From contig NZ_CP060725.1 of NCBI RefSeq assembly GCF_003797775.2, positions 3,466,001-3,530,000 on the forward strand: DNA of 64,000 bases, written 5' to 3'. The first letter of the stretch is position 1, and each line of letters starts with the position of its first letter. Both the position numbers and the translations under genes were made by a program. A model generated the notes under the pieces. That model saw nothing but the letters and a program-made list of their open reading frames with translations. It was not told where the DNA came from and did no database searches. Shown one piece after another: positions 35,979 through 45,248 of this stretch. This DNA is from Sphingopyxis sp. OPL5. Its GTDB lineage: Bacteria; Pseudomonadota; Alphaproteobacteria; Sphingomonadales; Sphingomonadaceae.

Positions 35979-37451
35979 TTAAGATAAAATCTTTGCAAGC
36001 GCGCTTTGCCACCCGGCAAGGCGCGTTTTGCGTTTGTCGGCGGCGAGCGCCGGGGTGAAGCGCGTCGCGGTGCCGCGCATTGCCTTGGCGGCGCTCGCCA
36101 GGTCGGGATAAAGCCCCGCACCGGTCGCCGCGAGCATCGCCGCGCCCAGCGCGGTGCTCTCGACGAAATCGGGGCGCTCGACGGTCAGGTCGAGCATGTC
36201 GGCCAGGTCCTGCGCCATCCAGTCGTTCGCCGCCATGCCGCCGTCGATGCGCAGGTCTGCCCAGTCGACTCCGTCGGCGGCGAAGGCCGATTTCAAATCA
36301 TGCGCCTGATAGGCCTGCGCTTCGAGCGCGGCGCGCGCGACATGCGCCTTGGTGCTTGCAAAGTTCAGCCCCGATATCGCGGCGAGCGCGTCGGGGCGCC
36401 AGTGCGGCGCGCCAAGCCCGGTGAGGGCAGGGACCAGATAGACCCCGCCGTTGTCGGTCACCGATCGCGCCAGCCCCTCGCTCTCCCCCGCGTTCGCGAG
36501 CAGGCCGAGTCCGTCGCGCAGCCATTTGATCAGGCTGCCCGCGACGAACACCGAGCCTTCGAGCGCATAGCTGCGGTTATCGCCTTCCTGCACCAGCACC
36601 GTTGCGAGCAGGCGGTTGTTCGATTGCGGGCGCGTCGTCCCGCTCGCCGACAGGATGAAGGCGCCGGTGCCGAAGGTCGCCTTGGTCTGCCCCGGCGACA
36701 GGCATGCCTGGCCGATCGTCGCCGCCTGCTGGTCGCCCGCCATGCCGCAGATCGGAATCGCGCCGCCGAACAACGCCGGATCGGTGGTGCCGACGCTGGC
36801 CGTGCATCCGGTGATCTCGGGGAGCAGGTTCATCGGCACGCCGAGCAGGTCGCACAAGTCCGCGTCCCAGCCGCCGCCGCCGTTGATGTCCATCAACAGC
36901 GTGCGCGACGCGTTGCTCGCATCGCTGACATGCACCCCGCCGGTCAGCCGAAAGACCAGATAGGATTCGATCGTCCCGACCGCGAGCCGGTCGCCGGCTT
37001 CCTTCAATTGCGGCCAGTTTTTCAGCGCCCAGCCGATCTTGCTCCCCGAAAAATAGGGATCGAGCAGCAATCCGGTTTTGGCCTGTACCGCCGCTTCATG
37101 CCCCGCGTCTTTCAACGCCGCGCAGTCCGCCGCGGTGCGCCGGTCCTGCCACACGATCGCGGGCGCCAGCGGTTCGCCGGTCGTGCGGTCCCAGAAAACG
37201 ATGGTTTCGCGCTGGTTGGTGATGCCGATCGCGGCGATGCGGTCGGCGCCGCCCGCTTTCTTGATCATCGCCCGCGTACAGGCGAGCGTCGCTTCCCAGA
37301 TTTCGGCGGCGTCATGCTCGACGAGGCCGGGCCCGGGATAATGCTGCCGGAACTCGCGCTGCGCGCTGCCCAGCGGGGTGCCGTCGGCGGCGAACAGCAT
37401 CGTGCGGGTCGAGGTCGTGCCCTCGTCGATGACGATGATTTTTTCGGCCAA
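35979..37451 (-). CDS. glpK: Glycerol kinase
   Basis: The 490-residue FGGY kinase begins (L/M)AEKIIVIDEGTTSTRTML with the ATP phosphate loop. It has GITNQRETIVFWDRTTG and the C-terminal RIDGGMAANDWMAQDLAD-type ATP site (LRIDGGMAANDWM). It phosphorylates glycerol to glycerol-3-phosphate. The predicted start is TTG 37451, which fits the family N-terminus and has GGGGGAAA just upstream; no ATG or GTG lies nearby. No glpF or glpD gene is adjacent. Confidence 0.93.
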   Translation of the reverse strand: MAEKIIVIDEGTTSTRTMLFAADGTPLGSAQREFRQHYPGPGLVEHDAAEIWEATLACTRAMIKKAGGADRIAAIGITNQRETIVFWDRTTGEPLAPAIVWQDRRTAADCAALKDAGHEAAVQAKTGLLLDPYFSGSKIGWALKNWPQLKEAGDRLAVGTIESYLVFRLTGGVHVSDASNASRTLLMDINGGGGWDADLCDLLGVPMNLLPEITGCTASVGTTDPALFGGAIPICGMAGDQQAATIGQACLSPGQTKATFGTGAFILSASGTTRPQSNNRLLATVLVQEGDNRSYALEGSVFVAGSLIKWLRDGLGLLANAGESEGLARSVTDNGGVYLVPALTGLGAPHWRPDALAAISGLNFASTKAHVARAALEAQAYQAHDLKSAFAADGVDWADLRIDGGMAANDWMAQDLADMLDLTVERPDFVESTALGAAMLAATGAGLYPDLASAAKAMRGTATRFTPALAADKRKTRLAGWQSALAKILS

Positions 37452-37546
37452 CCGGTTTCCCCCAAAGCTTTGACGGTGAACCTGCCAAAGGGGGCGGTTT
37501 AGAACAAGGGCAGGAATAGGGTTCACGCGGAGGCGCGAAGAAGAAT

Positions 37547-37700
37547 ATTCGCGCAGAGGCGCAGAGGCGCAGAGGCGCAGAGATCGCAGAGGAAGAAGAG
37601 CAAAAGGCGGCAAAGCCGCCAATTTTCCCTCTTCGTCTCTCCGTCCCTCCGCGTCTCCGCGCGAACAAAATCTCTGCGTTCTCTGCGCCTCTGCGCGAAT
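37547..37700. repeat. Inverted and tandem gcgcagag repeats in the glpK-helicase gap
   Basis: The 529-nt gap 37452-37980 contains four tandem GCGCAGAG units (37551-37582). A 20-nt perfect inverted repeat (37547-37566 with 37681-37700) brackets the element. Inside is a GGCGGC-AAA-GCCGCC hairpin (37606-37620). The same sequence type recurs at 58222-58293. The rest of the gap must hold the divergent glpK and helicase promoters, which I could not pinpoint. Confidence 0.8.
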
Positions 37701-37980
37701 CTCTTTTCTCGCCGACGCCGAACACTGCACAACGGAAACGTAATTATCTTGCAAAAGCGCGCAACCCATGCCATATGTTGTGCAGCGCAGCATGGCGGGA
37801 TATCCCGCCGCAACACCCGGCAGCGTGATTTTCCCGCCCGTTTTCAGGCGCGGGACGAGCCGGACCAGCGCTTTGTCCCCAGAGGCACCCTTTCACGCGG
37901 GTCGTTTCGAACCCGCGGCCCGTGCGCCGTCCGTTCGATGCGAACGGATGCGCCTGCGCGTCGCCCATAGTGAGTATTTT

Positions 37981-39360
37981 ATGACGACTTTCAACGACTT
38001 TGGCCTGCACGCCGACATCAACCGTGCGCTTGCCGCCAAGGATTATACCGTTCCCACCCCGATCCAGGTGCAGGCGATCCCGCCGCTGATGAAGGGCCGC
38101 GATCTGTGCGGCATCGCGCAGACCGGCACCGGCAAGACCGCCGGTTTCTCGCTGCCCTCAATCCATCACCTTTTGACCTATCCGCACCGCCCGACCCCGC
38201 GCGGCTGCCGGATGCTCGTGCTCGCGCCGACGCGCGAACTCGCGGCGCAGATCGCGCAGAGCTGCCGCGACTATGGCCGCTTCACCAAGCTGACCGTCTC
38301 GACCGTGTTCGGCGGCGTGCCGATCAACAAGCAGATCCGCGACCTGTCGGGCGGCGTCGACATCCTCGTCGCCACCCCGGGCCGCCTGCTCGACCTGATC
38401 GACCAGCGCGCGCTGCGCCTCGACGATGTCGAAATCTTCGTGCTCGACGAAGCCGACCAGATGATGGACATGGGCTTCATCCATTCGCTGCGCCGCGTGG
38501 CAAAGCTGCTGCCCTCGCGCCGCCAGAATCTGTTCTTCTCGGCGACGATGCCCAAGGAAATCGCGCACCTCGCCGAACAGTTCCTCGAGGATCCGGTGAC
38601 GGTGTCGGTGACCCCGGCGGCGACAACGGTCGAAAAGATCAGCCAATATGCGACCTTCGTCGAACAGAAGGAAAAGCAGGCGCTGCTCCACGCGGTCGTC
38701 GCCAGCGAGGATATCGACCGCGCGTTGATCTTCACCCGCACCAAGCATGGCGCCGACCGCGTCGTGCGTCATCTGGCGGGCGCCGGCATCAAGGCGATGG
38801 CGATCCATGGCAACAAGAGCCAGTCGCAGCGCACCCACGCGCTGCAGGCGTTCCGTTCGGGTGACATCAAGCTGCTCGTCGCGACCGATATTGCCGCGCG
38901 CGGCATCGACGTGTCGGGCGTCAGCCATGTGATCAACTTCGAAATCCCGAACGTGCCCGAACAATATGTTCACCGCATCGGCCGCACCGCGCGCGCCGGC
39001 GCCGAGGGCAAGGCGATCAGCTTCATCGCCCCCGATGAGCGTCCGTATATGCGCGATATCGAGCGCGTCACGCGGAGCAAGTCCGAGCCGATGCCGCTGC
39101 CCGAGAATTTCAACGAGCTGGTCCGCAACCTGCCCAAGCCCGTTGCGGGTCCGCGCGACACCGGCAGCCAGGGCCGTGATCCGGGTCGCCAGCGCCAGGA
39201 TGCGATGCGCGGTCGTGGCGGCGCCAAGCCCGGCGGCGATCGTGGTCCGCGCCGCGACGGTGCGGCGGGCGAGGGCGCCGAAGGCCAGCGCAAGCGCCGC
39301 TTCCGCCCGCGCAACAAGAGCGTCGGTGCGCACAAGGGCGCGGTAACCCGCGTCAACTGA
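37981..39360 (+). CDS. DEAD-box RNA helicase (RhlE-like)
   Basis: The 459-residue protein has all helicase motifs in order: Q-motif TPIQVQAIP, AQTGTGKT, PTRELAAQ, TPGRLLDL, DEAD in VLDEADQMMDMGF, SAT, RGIDV and HRIGRTARAG. A basic Gly/Arg/Gln-rich tail (about residues 385-459) resembles RhlE tails that bind RNA. ATG 37981 after GTGAG fits the family start; upstream in-frame codons belong to the leader. It probably remodels ribosomal RNA or mRNA. Confidence 0.94.
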   Translation: MTTFNDFGLHADINRALAAKDYTVPTPIQVQAIPPLMKGRDLCGIAQTGTGKTAGFSLPSIHHLLTYPHRPTPRGCRMLVLAPTRELAAQIAQSCRDYGRFTKLTVSTVFGGVPINKQIRDLSGGVDILVATPGRLLDLIDQRALRLDDVEIFVLDEADQMMDMGFIHSLRRVAKLLPSRRQNLFFSATMPKEIAHLAEQFLEDPVTVSVTPAATTVEKISQYATFVEQKEKQALLHAVVASEDIDRALIFTRTKHGADRVVRHLAGAGIKAMAIHGNKSQSQRTHALQAFRSGDIKLLVATDIAARGIDVSGVSHVINFEIPNVPEQYVHRIGRTARAGAEGKAISFIAPDERPYMRDIERVTRSKSEPMPLPENFNELVRNLPKPVAGPRDTGSQGRDPGRQRQDAMRGRGGAKPGGDRGPRRDGAAGEGAEGQRKRRFRPRNKSVGAHKGAVTRVN

Positions 39361-39420
39361 TCCAATCGGCCGCCGATCGATGCGCCCGCCTGGCGCATTG
39401 ACGGCGGCCCCCGGTGCGCC

Positions 39421-39691
39421 AGACCCTGTTTCAGGCATATGGGAGCGACGTGATCGTCCAGCGAGCTGTGCTGGGGAGGAGCGTTGCGCAGGGCGGGCCG
39501 GTGGGCCCGTGCCAGCGACGCGACGCGCCCAGCGCGGCTCGCTGGACGACCGCCTCCGGCGGCGGGCCGATTTTTACGCGAGGACGTCGTTGCTCCTCGG
39601 TCACGATGGAAAACCATCGCTCCCTCCTCGCGCCTCGCCTCGCGTCAAAATCGGCTCCGTCACGCGCTTCCATATGCCTGAAACAGGGTCT
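39421..39691. mobile_element. 271-nt structured element with 22-nt terminal inverted repeats (MITE-like)
   Basis: The ends 39421-39442 and 39670-39691 are perfect inverted repeats, with weaker pairing inward. Inside are a 13-nt perfect inverted pair (39454-39466 with 39537-39549) enclosing a CGGGCC/GGCCCG hairpin, and a second arm pair GCCGATTTT-type (about 39571-39588 with 39638-39655) closing on GATGG-AAAA-CCATC. The whole can fold as a branched cruciform. It has no credible coding frame and no transposase. I see no clear target duplication. It fills the 363-nt gap 39361-39723. Confidence 0.65.
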
Positions 39692-39723
39692 AGGGTCGTT
39701 GTGGGTCAGGGTGGGGGACCGCG

Positions 39724-40758
39724 ATGATCGACGACGACGACTATGAAGCACCGCCGCCGCGGCGGCACATGATGCGGCGCAAGCGGGTGCTGATTCCGCT
39801 CGGGCTGCTGCTCGCGATCGTCATCGCCTTCCTCGCGCTGCGCACCCCCGACACCGACCGCGCCGAGATGATCGCCAAATATGGTGGTCCCAGCGCGACC
39901 TTCGCCGCCGGTCCGGCGGGGCAGACCATCCATTACCGCGATCAGGGAAAGCGCGACGGTCCGGTCATCGTCCTGCTGCACGGGTCCAACAGCAGTCTCC
40001 AGACGTGGGAGCCGCTGGTGAAGCGCCTCGGCGCCGATTACCGCATCGTCACCCTCGACCTGCCCGGCCACGGCCTGACCGGCAGCACCCCCGACAAGGA
40101 TTATGGTGCGAGCGGCATGATGGCGGCGGTCGACGTCGTCGCGGCCAAGCTCGAACTCGACCGTTTCACCCTCGGCGGCAATTCGATGGGCGGTTGGGTG
40201 GCGTGGCGCTATGCGCTGGGTCATCCCGAGCATGTCGACGCGCTGCTGCTGCTCGACGCCGCCGGTATGCCGCTGCGCGCGGGGGAGAAGCGCCCGCCGT
40301 CGAACATCGGTTTCCGCATCCTGCAATATCGTTCGGGACGCTGGCTCGCGACGCAGATCACCCCGCGTTCGCTGGTCGAGGAATCGCTGCGCGGGTCGGT
40401 GTCGAAGCAGGCCATCGTCGACGATGCGATGATCGACCGCTATTGGGAGTTGCTGCGTTTCCCCGGCAACCGCGAGGCGACCTCGCTGCGCGCGACCCTC
40501 GACCGCGAGCCTGCGATGGCCGACCGTATCGGCGACATCAAGGCGCTGACGCTGATCCTGTTCGGCAAGGAGGACCGGCTGATCAATCCGAGTGCGGCGC
40601 AGAGTTTCCACGAACGCCTGCCGGGGTCGGAGGTCGTGCTGCTCGACGGCATCGGCCACCTGCCGATGGAGGAAGCGCCCGACGAGACCGCCGCGGCGAT
40701 CGCCGATTTCCTCAAGCGGCGGCTTGTTGCCCCGCCGGCGCGTCCAGAAAGTCGCTGA
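39724..40758 (+). CDS. Alpha/beta hydrolase with N-terminal membrane anchor
   Basis: The 344-residue protein starts with a charged segment and one hydrophobic helix (about residues 18-39). It then shows the oxyanion LLHGSNSS, the nucleophile elbow GGNSMGGW and a late GIGHLPMEE with the catalytic His. Substrate is unknown; epoxide hydrolase, haloalkane dehalogenase-like or esterase activities are possible. GGGGGACC precedes ATG 39724. Its last 47 nt overlap the convergent next hydrolase gene. Confidence 0.88.
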   Translation: MIDDDDYEAPPPRRHMMRRKRVLIPLGLLLAIVIAFLALRTPDTDRAEMIAKYGGPSATFAAGPAGQTIHYRDQGKRDGPVIVLLHGSNSSLQTWEPLVKRLGADYRIVTLDLPGHGLTGSTPDKDYGASGMMAAVDVVAAKLELDRFTLGGNSMGGWVAWRYALGHPEHVDALLLLDAAGMPLRAGEKRPPSNIGFRILQYRSGRWLATQITPRSLVEESLRGSVSKQAIVDDAMIDRYWELLRFPGNREATSLRATLDREPAMADRIGDIKALTLILFGKEDRLINPSAAQSFHERLPGSEVVLLDGIGHLPMEEAPDETAAAIADFLKRRLVAPPARPESR

Positions 40759-41464
40759 TCCGTCCGGCGATCTTCGCCGCATGGGTAAAGGGGAACATGT
40801 GCGACCCCTGCACCACTTCGAGCAGCGCGCCGTCGATCAGTTCGGCGATCAACTGGCCGTGGCACGCGGGTACGACCCCGTCCTGCTCGCCCATCAGCAC
40901 CAATGTCGGGATGCTCTTCAGCGTCGGCAGCATCGCCGCGCTCGTCCAGCCCGCCATCGCCATGCTCTGATAGGCCAGGCCGAGCGGGGTCGCGGTCGGC
41001 AGCTTGAGCCCGCTCGCGAGCATGTCGTCGTCGAGCAGCGCCGCCCAGCCGATGCCCGGCGCCGACACGGCCGGGGTCGTCGCCATCAGCACCATCCGCC
41101 GGATGCGACCGGGGAATTGCACCGCGACCTGCTGCGCCATTGCACCACCCCAGCTGAAGCCGGCGATGTCGATCGTCTTGTGGCCGAAGCGATCGGCGAT
41201 CTCGATCAGGATCGCGGCCATCGTCGGGGCGCCATAAGGCAGCAGCGCATCGGGCGACCCGCCGACGCCCGGCATGTCGAGCGTCCAGACCTCGCGGTCG
41301 TGAAGCTGCGCCAGCAGCGGTGCCGCCGCGGCGATATCGGCGCCGATCCCGTTGAGGAACAGCAAGGGCGTCTCGCCCGCGCCGACGCGCCAGCGCGCGA
41401 CGCGCAGCGTCAGGCCGTACACATGTTCCATGCTGAGGGTGGGGGCGCCGCTGATCCTGCTCAT
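40712..41464 (-). CDS. Alpha/beta hydrolase, intracellular PHA depolymerase-like
   Basis: The 250-residue protein has LLFLNGIGADI, LDMPGVGGS and the elbow GFSWGGAMAQQVA followed by RIRRMVLMATTPAV. This arrangement is like PhaZ-type poly(3-hydroxyalkanoate) depolymerases. A His in VVQGSHMFPF would complete the triad. It could mobilise stored polyester, but other esterase functions cannot be excluded. It overlaps the convergent neighbour by 47 nt. Confidence 0.82.
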   Translation of the reverse strand: MSRISGAPTLSMEHVYGLTLRVARWRVGAGETPLLFLNGIGADIAAAAPLLAQLHDREVWTLDMPGVGGSPDALLPYGAPTMAAILIEIADRFGHKTIDIAGFSWGGAMAQQVAVQFPGRIRRMVLMATTPAVSAPGIGWAALLDDDMLASGLKLPTATPLGLAYQSMAMAGWTSAAMLPTLKSIPTLVLMGEQDGVVPACHGQLIAELIDGALLEVVQGSHMFPFTHAAKIAGRISDFLDAPAGQQAAA

Positions 41465-41513
41465 GGCCCCAGCCTTGGCAGCTTTTGGTGACGCGCGAAA
41501 GTCCGCGGGCGCC

Positions 41514-41768
41514 TCAGCCCGGCTGGGGGACGGGGGCGGCCGCCTTCTCGGCGCGCTCGTAGCGCAGGCAATCGAAAATCTTGGCGCCGGCGAGGAACAC
41601 CGACCCGCTGCACGCGACGAGCAGCAATTTGCCGCCGAACCCCGGATATTCGTGGAGATAGATCATCCCGCGCGCCATCGCCCCGACCCCGAGCGCGTAG
41701 ATGATGAGGCAAGCCTCGAGCTTGGTTTTGATGACGAACAGGCGTCCGATTTTTTTCAGCATCACCAT
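41514..41768 (-). CDS. Small membrane protein, unknown function
   Basis: The 84-residue product begins MVMLKKIGRLFVIKTKLEA. Two hydrophobic stretches follow (about residues 20-34, CLIIYALGVGAMARG, and 49-62, LLVACSGSVFLAGA), and the tail is Ala/Pro-rich. I recognise no named family. Codon use matches the neighbours. It lies 49 nt from the PHA-depolymerase-like gene on the same strand and may be co-transcribed with it. Confidence 0.65.
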   Translation of the reverse strand: MVMLKKIGRLFVIKTKLEACLIIYALGVGAMARGMIYLHEYPGFGGKLLLVACSGSVFLAGAKIFDCLRYERAEKAAAPVPQPG

Positions 41769-41902
41769 TTATCCAGCAAGAGCCGTGCCAGTGGCGCAAA
41801 TCGGGGATTCGGCGCGACGGACTTATGGTAAACTGTAAGTTAATCCGACAAGCGAGGGAAGGGCGGGGAAAGATTGTCCCAAAACCCATCGCCGAAACGC
41901 AA

Positions 41903-41936
41903 AGCGGCACCCCCGCATCGCTGCAAGGGTGCCGCT
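41903..41936 (-). terminator. Probable terminator downstream of the LuxR-type regulator
   Basis: Arms 41903-41912 and 41927-41936 form a 10-bp perfect stem. Read on the minus strand it is followed by TTTGCGTTT. It sits about 100 nt past the regulator stop, in the 267-nt gap 41769-42035. Confidence 0.5.
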
Positions 41937-42004
41937 GACTGACAACCCAGGGTCGCAGAAGGGCCGGCAGTTGCGCACCTTATCGCTACCCCGGACCCGT
42001 CCCG

Positions 42005-42024
42005 CATCCTCCATATGGAGGATG
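42005..42024. repeat. 20-nt perfect palindrome just past the regulator gene
   Basis: CATCCTCCATATGGAGGATG is fully self-complementary without a loop, 11 nt beyond the stop of the LuxR-type gene. It could be a protein-binding dyad or part of the transcript end. Confidence 0.5.
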
Positions 42025-42035
42025 GAGCGAAATAT

Positions 42036-43118
42036 TCAGCCGGGTGTCGTCGCGCCGATCCGCGCCAGCAGCGACGCCAGATCGGCCTGCCGCGCGCAGC
42101 CGGTCTTTTCGAGGACCCGGCGCAGCTGGGTGCGCACGGTGCTGATCGCGACGTCGCCGTCGGCGGCGATCGCCTCGGGGGTCTCGCCGCCCGCGATGCC
42201 CCTCGCGACGCGGGCCTCCGACGGGGTCAGGTCGAACAGCGACTTCATCAGCGTCGCCGACGGCGCGCGCTCCGATGCGACCGGGATCAGCAGCAACAAC
42301 GCATAGGAATCGCCGAACACGTCGTGCGCGCTGCGCCGTACCGGGACGACATGCGCGACCAGTTCGGGATCGCCCGCGAAATCGCGGATCGGAAAGGATC
42401 GCACCCGGTCGCCGGCATCGCTGCCCAGCGCCGCGAGCGCCTCGGCCAGCATCGTGTCGGCCTGTTTGTCGGCCAGCCGCAACCGCCCCATCGCGCCCCA
42501 GACGAGATGGCCGCCGAGCTCGTCGACCAGCGGGCTCGCCTCGGCGACGTCGCCGTTCGCGTGGAGCAGCAGCGCGGGCAGGCGCAGCGCCGCCAGCGCC
42601 TCGGTCGCCCCCTCGGCGCGCTTCAGCTGCAAGCGCGCGCTGACCAGCGCGCTGCGCGCGATATGCGGGCGGAGCCCATTGAGCCGCGCGACATTCTCGG
42701 GCTCGATCGGTCCGCCGTCGAACGCGCGCTCGACGCTGAACACGATATTGTCGCCGGTCGGCAGCTGCAGCCCGGTCCCCGCCGACCAGCCGAGCCCGCG
42801 CGGGCGAAAAAAGTCGCGATATACCGGATCGGCGCTCAGCTCCTCTTCGCTCCAGAAATCATATTCGACGAAGAAGGAGGGCGCCTCCTGGCTCATCAGG
42901 CAGACGCGGCGGCTGCATTTGCCGAACCAGCCGTCGTGGACATAGGCATCGAACGCCTCGGCGACGCTGTCCGACGCCGTCCAGTTCAGTGCCTTGCGCG
43001 CCGAAAACAGCAAACCGCCGGTGGATCCCGCCAGCGCAGCGACATCGTCGAGCACCGCAGGCCAAGCCTCGGGCACCACCGAACATTCGTAGATGCGGTC
43101 GATCAGATCGTCTTGCAT
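42036..43118 (-). CDS. LuxR-type transcriptional regulator
   Basis: The 360-residue protein has a C-terminal helix-turn-helix of the LuxR/FixJ type (about residues 292-357): LTPSEARVARGIAGGETPEAIA then ISTVRTQLRRVLEKTGC. The N-terminal ~280 residues do not match a response-regulator receiver or a clear autoinducer domain; a PAS-like fold is possible. Target genes are unknown. Confidence 0.85.
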   Translation of the reverse strand: MQDDLIDRIYECSVVPEAWPAVLDDVAALAGSTGGLLFSARKALNWTASDSVAEAFDAYVHDGWFGKCSRRVCLMSQEAPSFFVEYDFWSEEELSADPVYRDFFRPRGLGWSAGTGLQLPTGDNIVFSVERAFDGGPIEPENVARLNGLRPHIARSALVSARLQLKRAEGATEALAALRLPALLLHANGDVAEASPLVDELGGHLVWGAMGRLRLADKQADTMLAEALAALGSDAGDRVRSFPIRDFAGDPELVAHVVPVRRSAHDVFGDSYALLLLIPVASERAPSATLMKSLFDLTPSEARVARGIAGGETPEAIAADGDVAISTVRTQLRRVLEKTGCARQADLASLLARIGATTPG

Positions 43119-43196
43119 CGAAAAGCCCCCCGGCGAATTGTCGCCATAGTCGGACTTTGACGGTGGAATGCAAGCGCGTCGCGACGGCGCGGGTCT

Positions 43197-43736
43197 TCAG
43201 AAGCGCATCGTCATCGCGATACCGCCGCTTTTGGTGCCGCCCCAGGGCAATATCTGGACGCGGTCGTTCGCCTTGCGGGTGATCAGGAAACCCGCGGCTT
43301 CGCCGATGGCGGCGCCGACGAGTACGTCGTGCACATGATGCTTCTCCGCCTCGACGCGGCTCAATCCGACGAAGGCCGCGACCAGCTGCGCGGGAACGCC
43401 GACCTTCCAGCCGTAGCGATTCTGCAGCGTCGCCGCAGCGGCGAAGGAAATCGAGGTATGCCCGGACGGGAAGCTCTTGTTGTCGCTGCCGTCGGGGCGG
43501 CGTTCGGGAAAAGCCTCCTTCAGCCCATAGGACAGGCCCCCGGCCACGCCGACGCTTCCCCCGGCCTGCAAGACGCCGTCCCAGTCGCTCTGCGCCGCCG
43601 GCACGCCGAAGGCCGCGACGACGAGCGCGTCGCGCGCGAGCGATCCGGCATCATTCCATCCCTTGTCGCTCGCGTGAGCGGAGGGGGCAAACGCCAGCGC
43701 CGTGGCGCCACCAAGAACGATCAGCGATCTACGCAC
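43197..43736 (-). CDS. Exported PAP2-family phosphatase
   Basis: The 179-residue protein has a signal peptide (RRSLIVLGGATALAFAPSAHA) and all three PAP2 motifs: KEAFPERRP (Kx6RP), FPSGHTS, and SRVEAEKHHVHD (SRx5Hx3D). GTG 43736 is preferred because GGGAG lies 7 nt before it. It should dephosphorylate a lipid phosphate or small phosphoester in the periplasm; undecaprenyl diphosphate is one candidate. The gap to astB (43737-43994, 258 nt) shows no further gene. Confidence 0.88.
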   Translation of the reverse strand: MRRSLIVLGGATALAFAPSAHASDKGWNDAGSLARDALVVAAFGVPAAQSDWDGVLQAGGSVGVAGGLSYGLKEAFPERRPDGSDNKSFPSGHTSISFAAAATLQNRYGWKVGVPAQLVAAFVGLSRVEAEKHHVHDVLVGAAIGEAAGFLITRKANDRVQILPWGGTKSGGIAMTMRF

Positions 43737-43994
43737 GGCATCTCTCCCGACCGGCGACCAAAAGGGTCGAATCGCTGCCGTCCCGGAGCGCGTTTGCGTC
43801 AGCGACGCACAGGAAAAGTGGAGCATCGCGCGGCGCAATTCGACGACGGCAGACCCGTCGCTCAAAGGCTAGGGCCGCGACCGGATCATGCCCATAAGCA
43901 GACGCTCAAAGGGACCGGCATAAGCGGGAGTCCTATGCCGTCACGGCGCCGCGAGGGTCAGGTGCCGGTCGGGTTGTCCGGCCGTCCGGCCAGC

Positions 43995-45248
43995 TCAGGC
44001 CAGCTCGCTCAGCTCCAGCGCCTCCAGCAACGCCGCGCGCGCGCGCCGTACGTCGGCGGTCAGACCCGCCGAAGCGAGATCGGCCGCTGCAATCGCCTCC
44101 GGCCAATGCCGGGCCACAATCTCGGAAATCCGGTCGAGTTTGCCGGCATCGGCCATGAAGCGCGGATCGACCCTCGCCGGATCGGCGACGACGCGCAGCC
44201 GCAGGCACGCGGGGCCACCGCCATTGGCCATCGACTGGCGGACGTTGACCGGCAGCAGTTTGCGGATCGGGCCGTTGCCCGCGACATGCGCTTCGAGCCA
44301 GCTCCACACCGATGCGGTGTCCTGCGCCTCGGTCGGCAGGACGAGCCCCATGCCGCCGCCGTCGGGCAGCGAGACGAGCTGGGCGTTGAACAGATAGGAT
44401 TTGATCGCGTCGGGCAGGCTCACCGCATCGGCGGGCACCTCGACGATCTCGACCGCGGGGAAGGCGGCGCGGATTTCGGCATGCGCCGCCTCGCGGTCGT
44501 GGAAGGCGGTTTCGTGGGTGAACAGCACGCGCTCGTTCGCCACCGCGACGACGTCGTTGTGGAAGGCGCCGCCCTGGATCGCGCTGTCCGACTGGCGGAT
44601 GAACAGCGTGCGCGCGGGATCGAGCCGGTGATGCCGCGCGATCGCCTTCGACGCGTCGAGATGCTGGCGCGCCGGATAGCGCCCGCCACCGACGCCATAG
44701 ACGAAGATCTCGACCCCGGCGGAGCCGTGGCCGTCGCACAGCCGCATATGGTTTGCCGCGCCCTCGTCGCCGAATGGGGCGGGGACGGGCCCGTGCACCG
44801 CGAAGGCGGGGTCGGCGAAAGCCACCCTGAGCTGCTTCAGCGTGCCCTGCCACTCGTGGCTGCGGTGCGGCATGGTGACGAGGTTGGCGACGGTCAGATG
44901 GCATTTGCCATCGCCGCTGTCGGGGGCGGGAGAGACCGTCGCGGCGTTCGCCGCCCACATCGCCGACGCCGACCAGGCCTGCGCGCGCAGATGCGGCTCG
45001 GCACCCTCGAGCGTCGTTCCCAGCACCTCCAGCCATGGCGCATCGGGCCGGTCGAGCGGGGTGAAGAAGCCTTGCGGCAAGCCGAGCGCCAGATTGTGGC
45101 GCATCTTGTCGATGCCCTGCAGTGCCGCGGCGCGCGGCTGCGACACGTCGCCGGCGTTCGACGCCGACGCGATATTGCCGCGGCTCAGCCCCGCATAATT
45201 ATGCGTCGGGCCGATGATCCCGTCGAAATTGATTTCGGTGAGCATCAA
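43995..45248 (-). CDS. astB: N-succinylarginine dihydrolase
   Basis: The 417-residue enzyme begins with the diagnostic NFDGIIGPTHNYAGLSRGN. It contains GGAFHNDVVAVAN with an active-site His and GGPACLRLRVV with the catalytic Cys near the C-terminus. It converts N2-succinylarginine to succinylornithine, CO2 and ammonia, the second step of the AST pathway. Its ATG overlaps the astA stop (ATGA). Confidence 0.95.
   Translation of the reverse strand: MMLTEINFDGIIGPTHNYAGLSRGNIASASNAGDVSQPRAAALQGIDKMRHNLALGLPQGFFTPLDRPDAPWLEVLGTTLEGAEPHLRAQAWSASAMWAANAATVSPAPDSGDGKCHLTVANLVTMPHRSHEWQGTLKQLRVAFADPAFAVHGPVPAPFGDEGAANHMRLCDGHGSAGVEIFVYGVGGGRYPARQHLDASKAIARHHRLDPARTLFIRQSDSAIQGGAFHNDVVAVANERVLFTHETAFHDREAAHAEIRAAFPAVEIVEVPADAVSLPDAIKSYLFNAQLVSLPDGGGMGLVLPTEAQDTASVWSWLEAHVAGNGPIRKLLPVNVRQSMANGGGPACLRLRVVADPARVDPRFMADAGKLDRISEIVARHWPEAIAAADLASAGLTADVRRARAALLEALELSELA

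Noticed and set aside
37551..37582. Short tandem units that could suggest a CRISPR array
   Set aside because: They are contiguous 8-mers without spacers, part of a larger inverted repeat, and there are no cas genes.
35979..37793. 604-codon form of glycerol kinase
   Set aside because: The upstream part translates the repeat region into low-complexity sequence. The family start coincides with TTG 37451 and a ribosome site.
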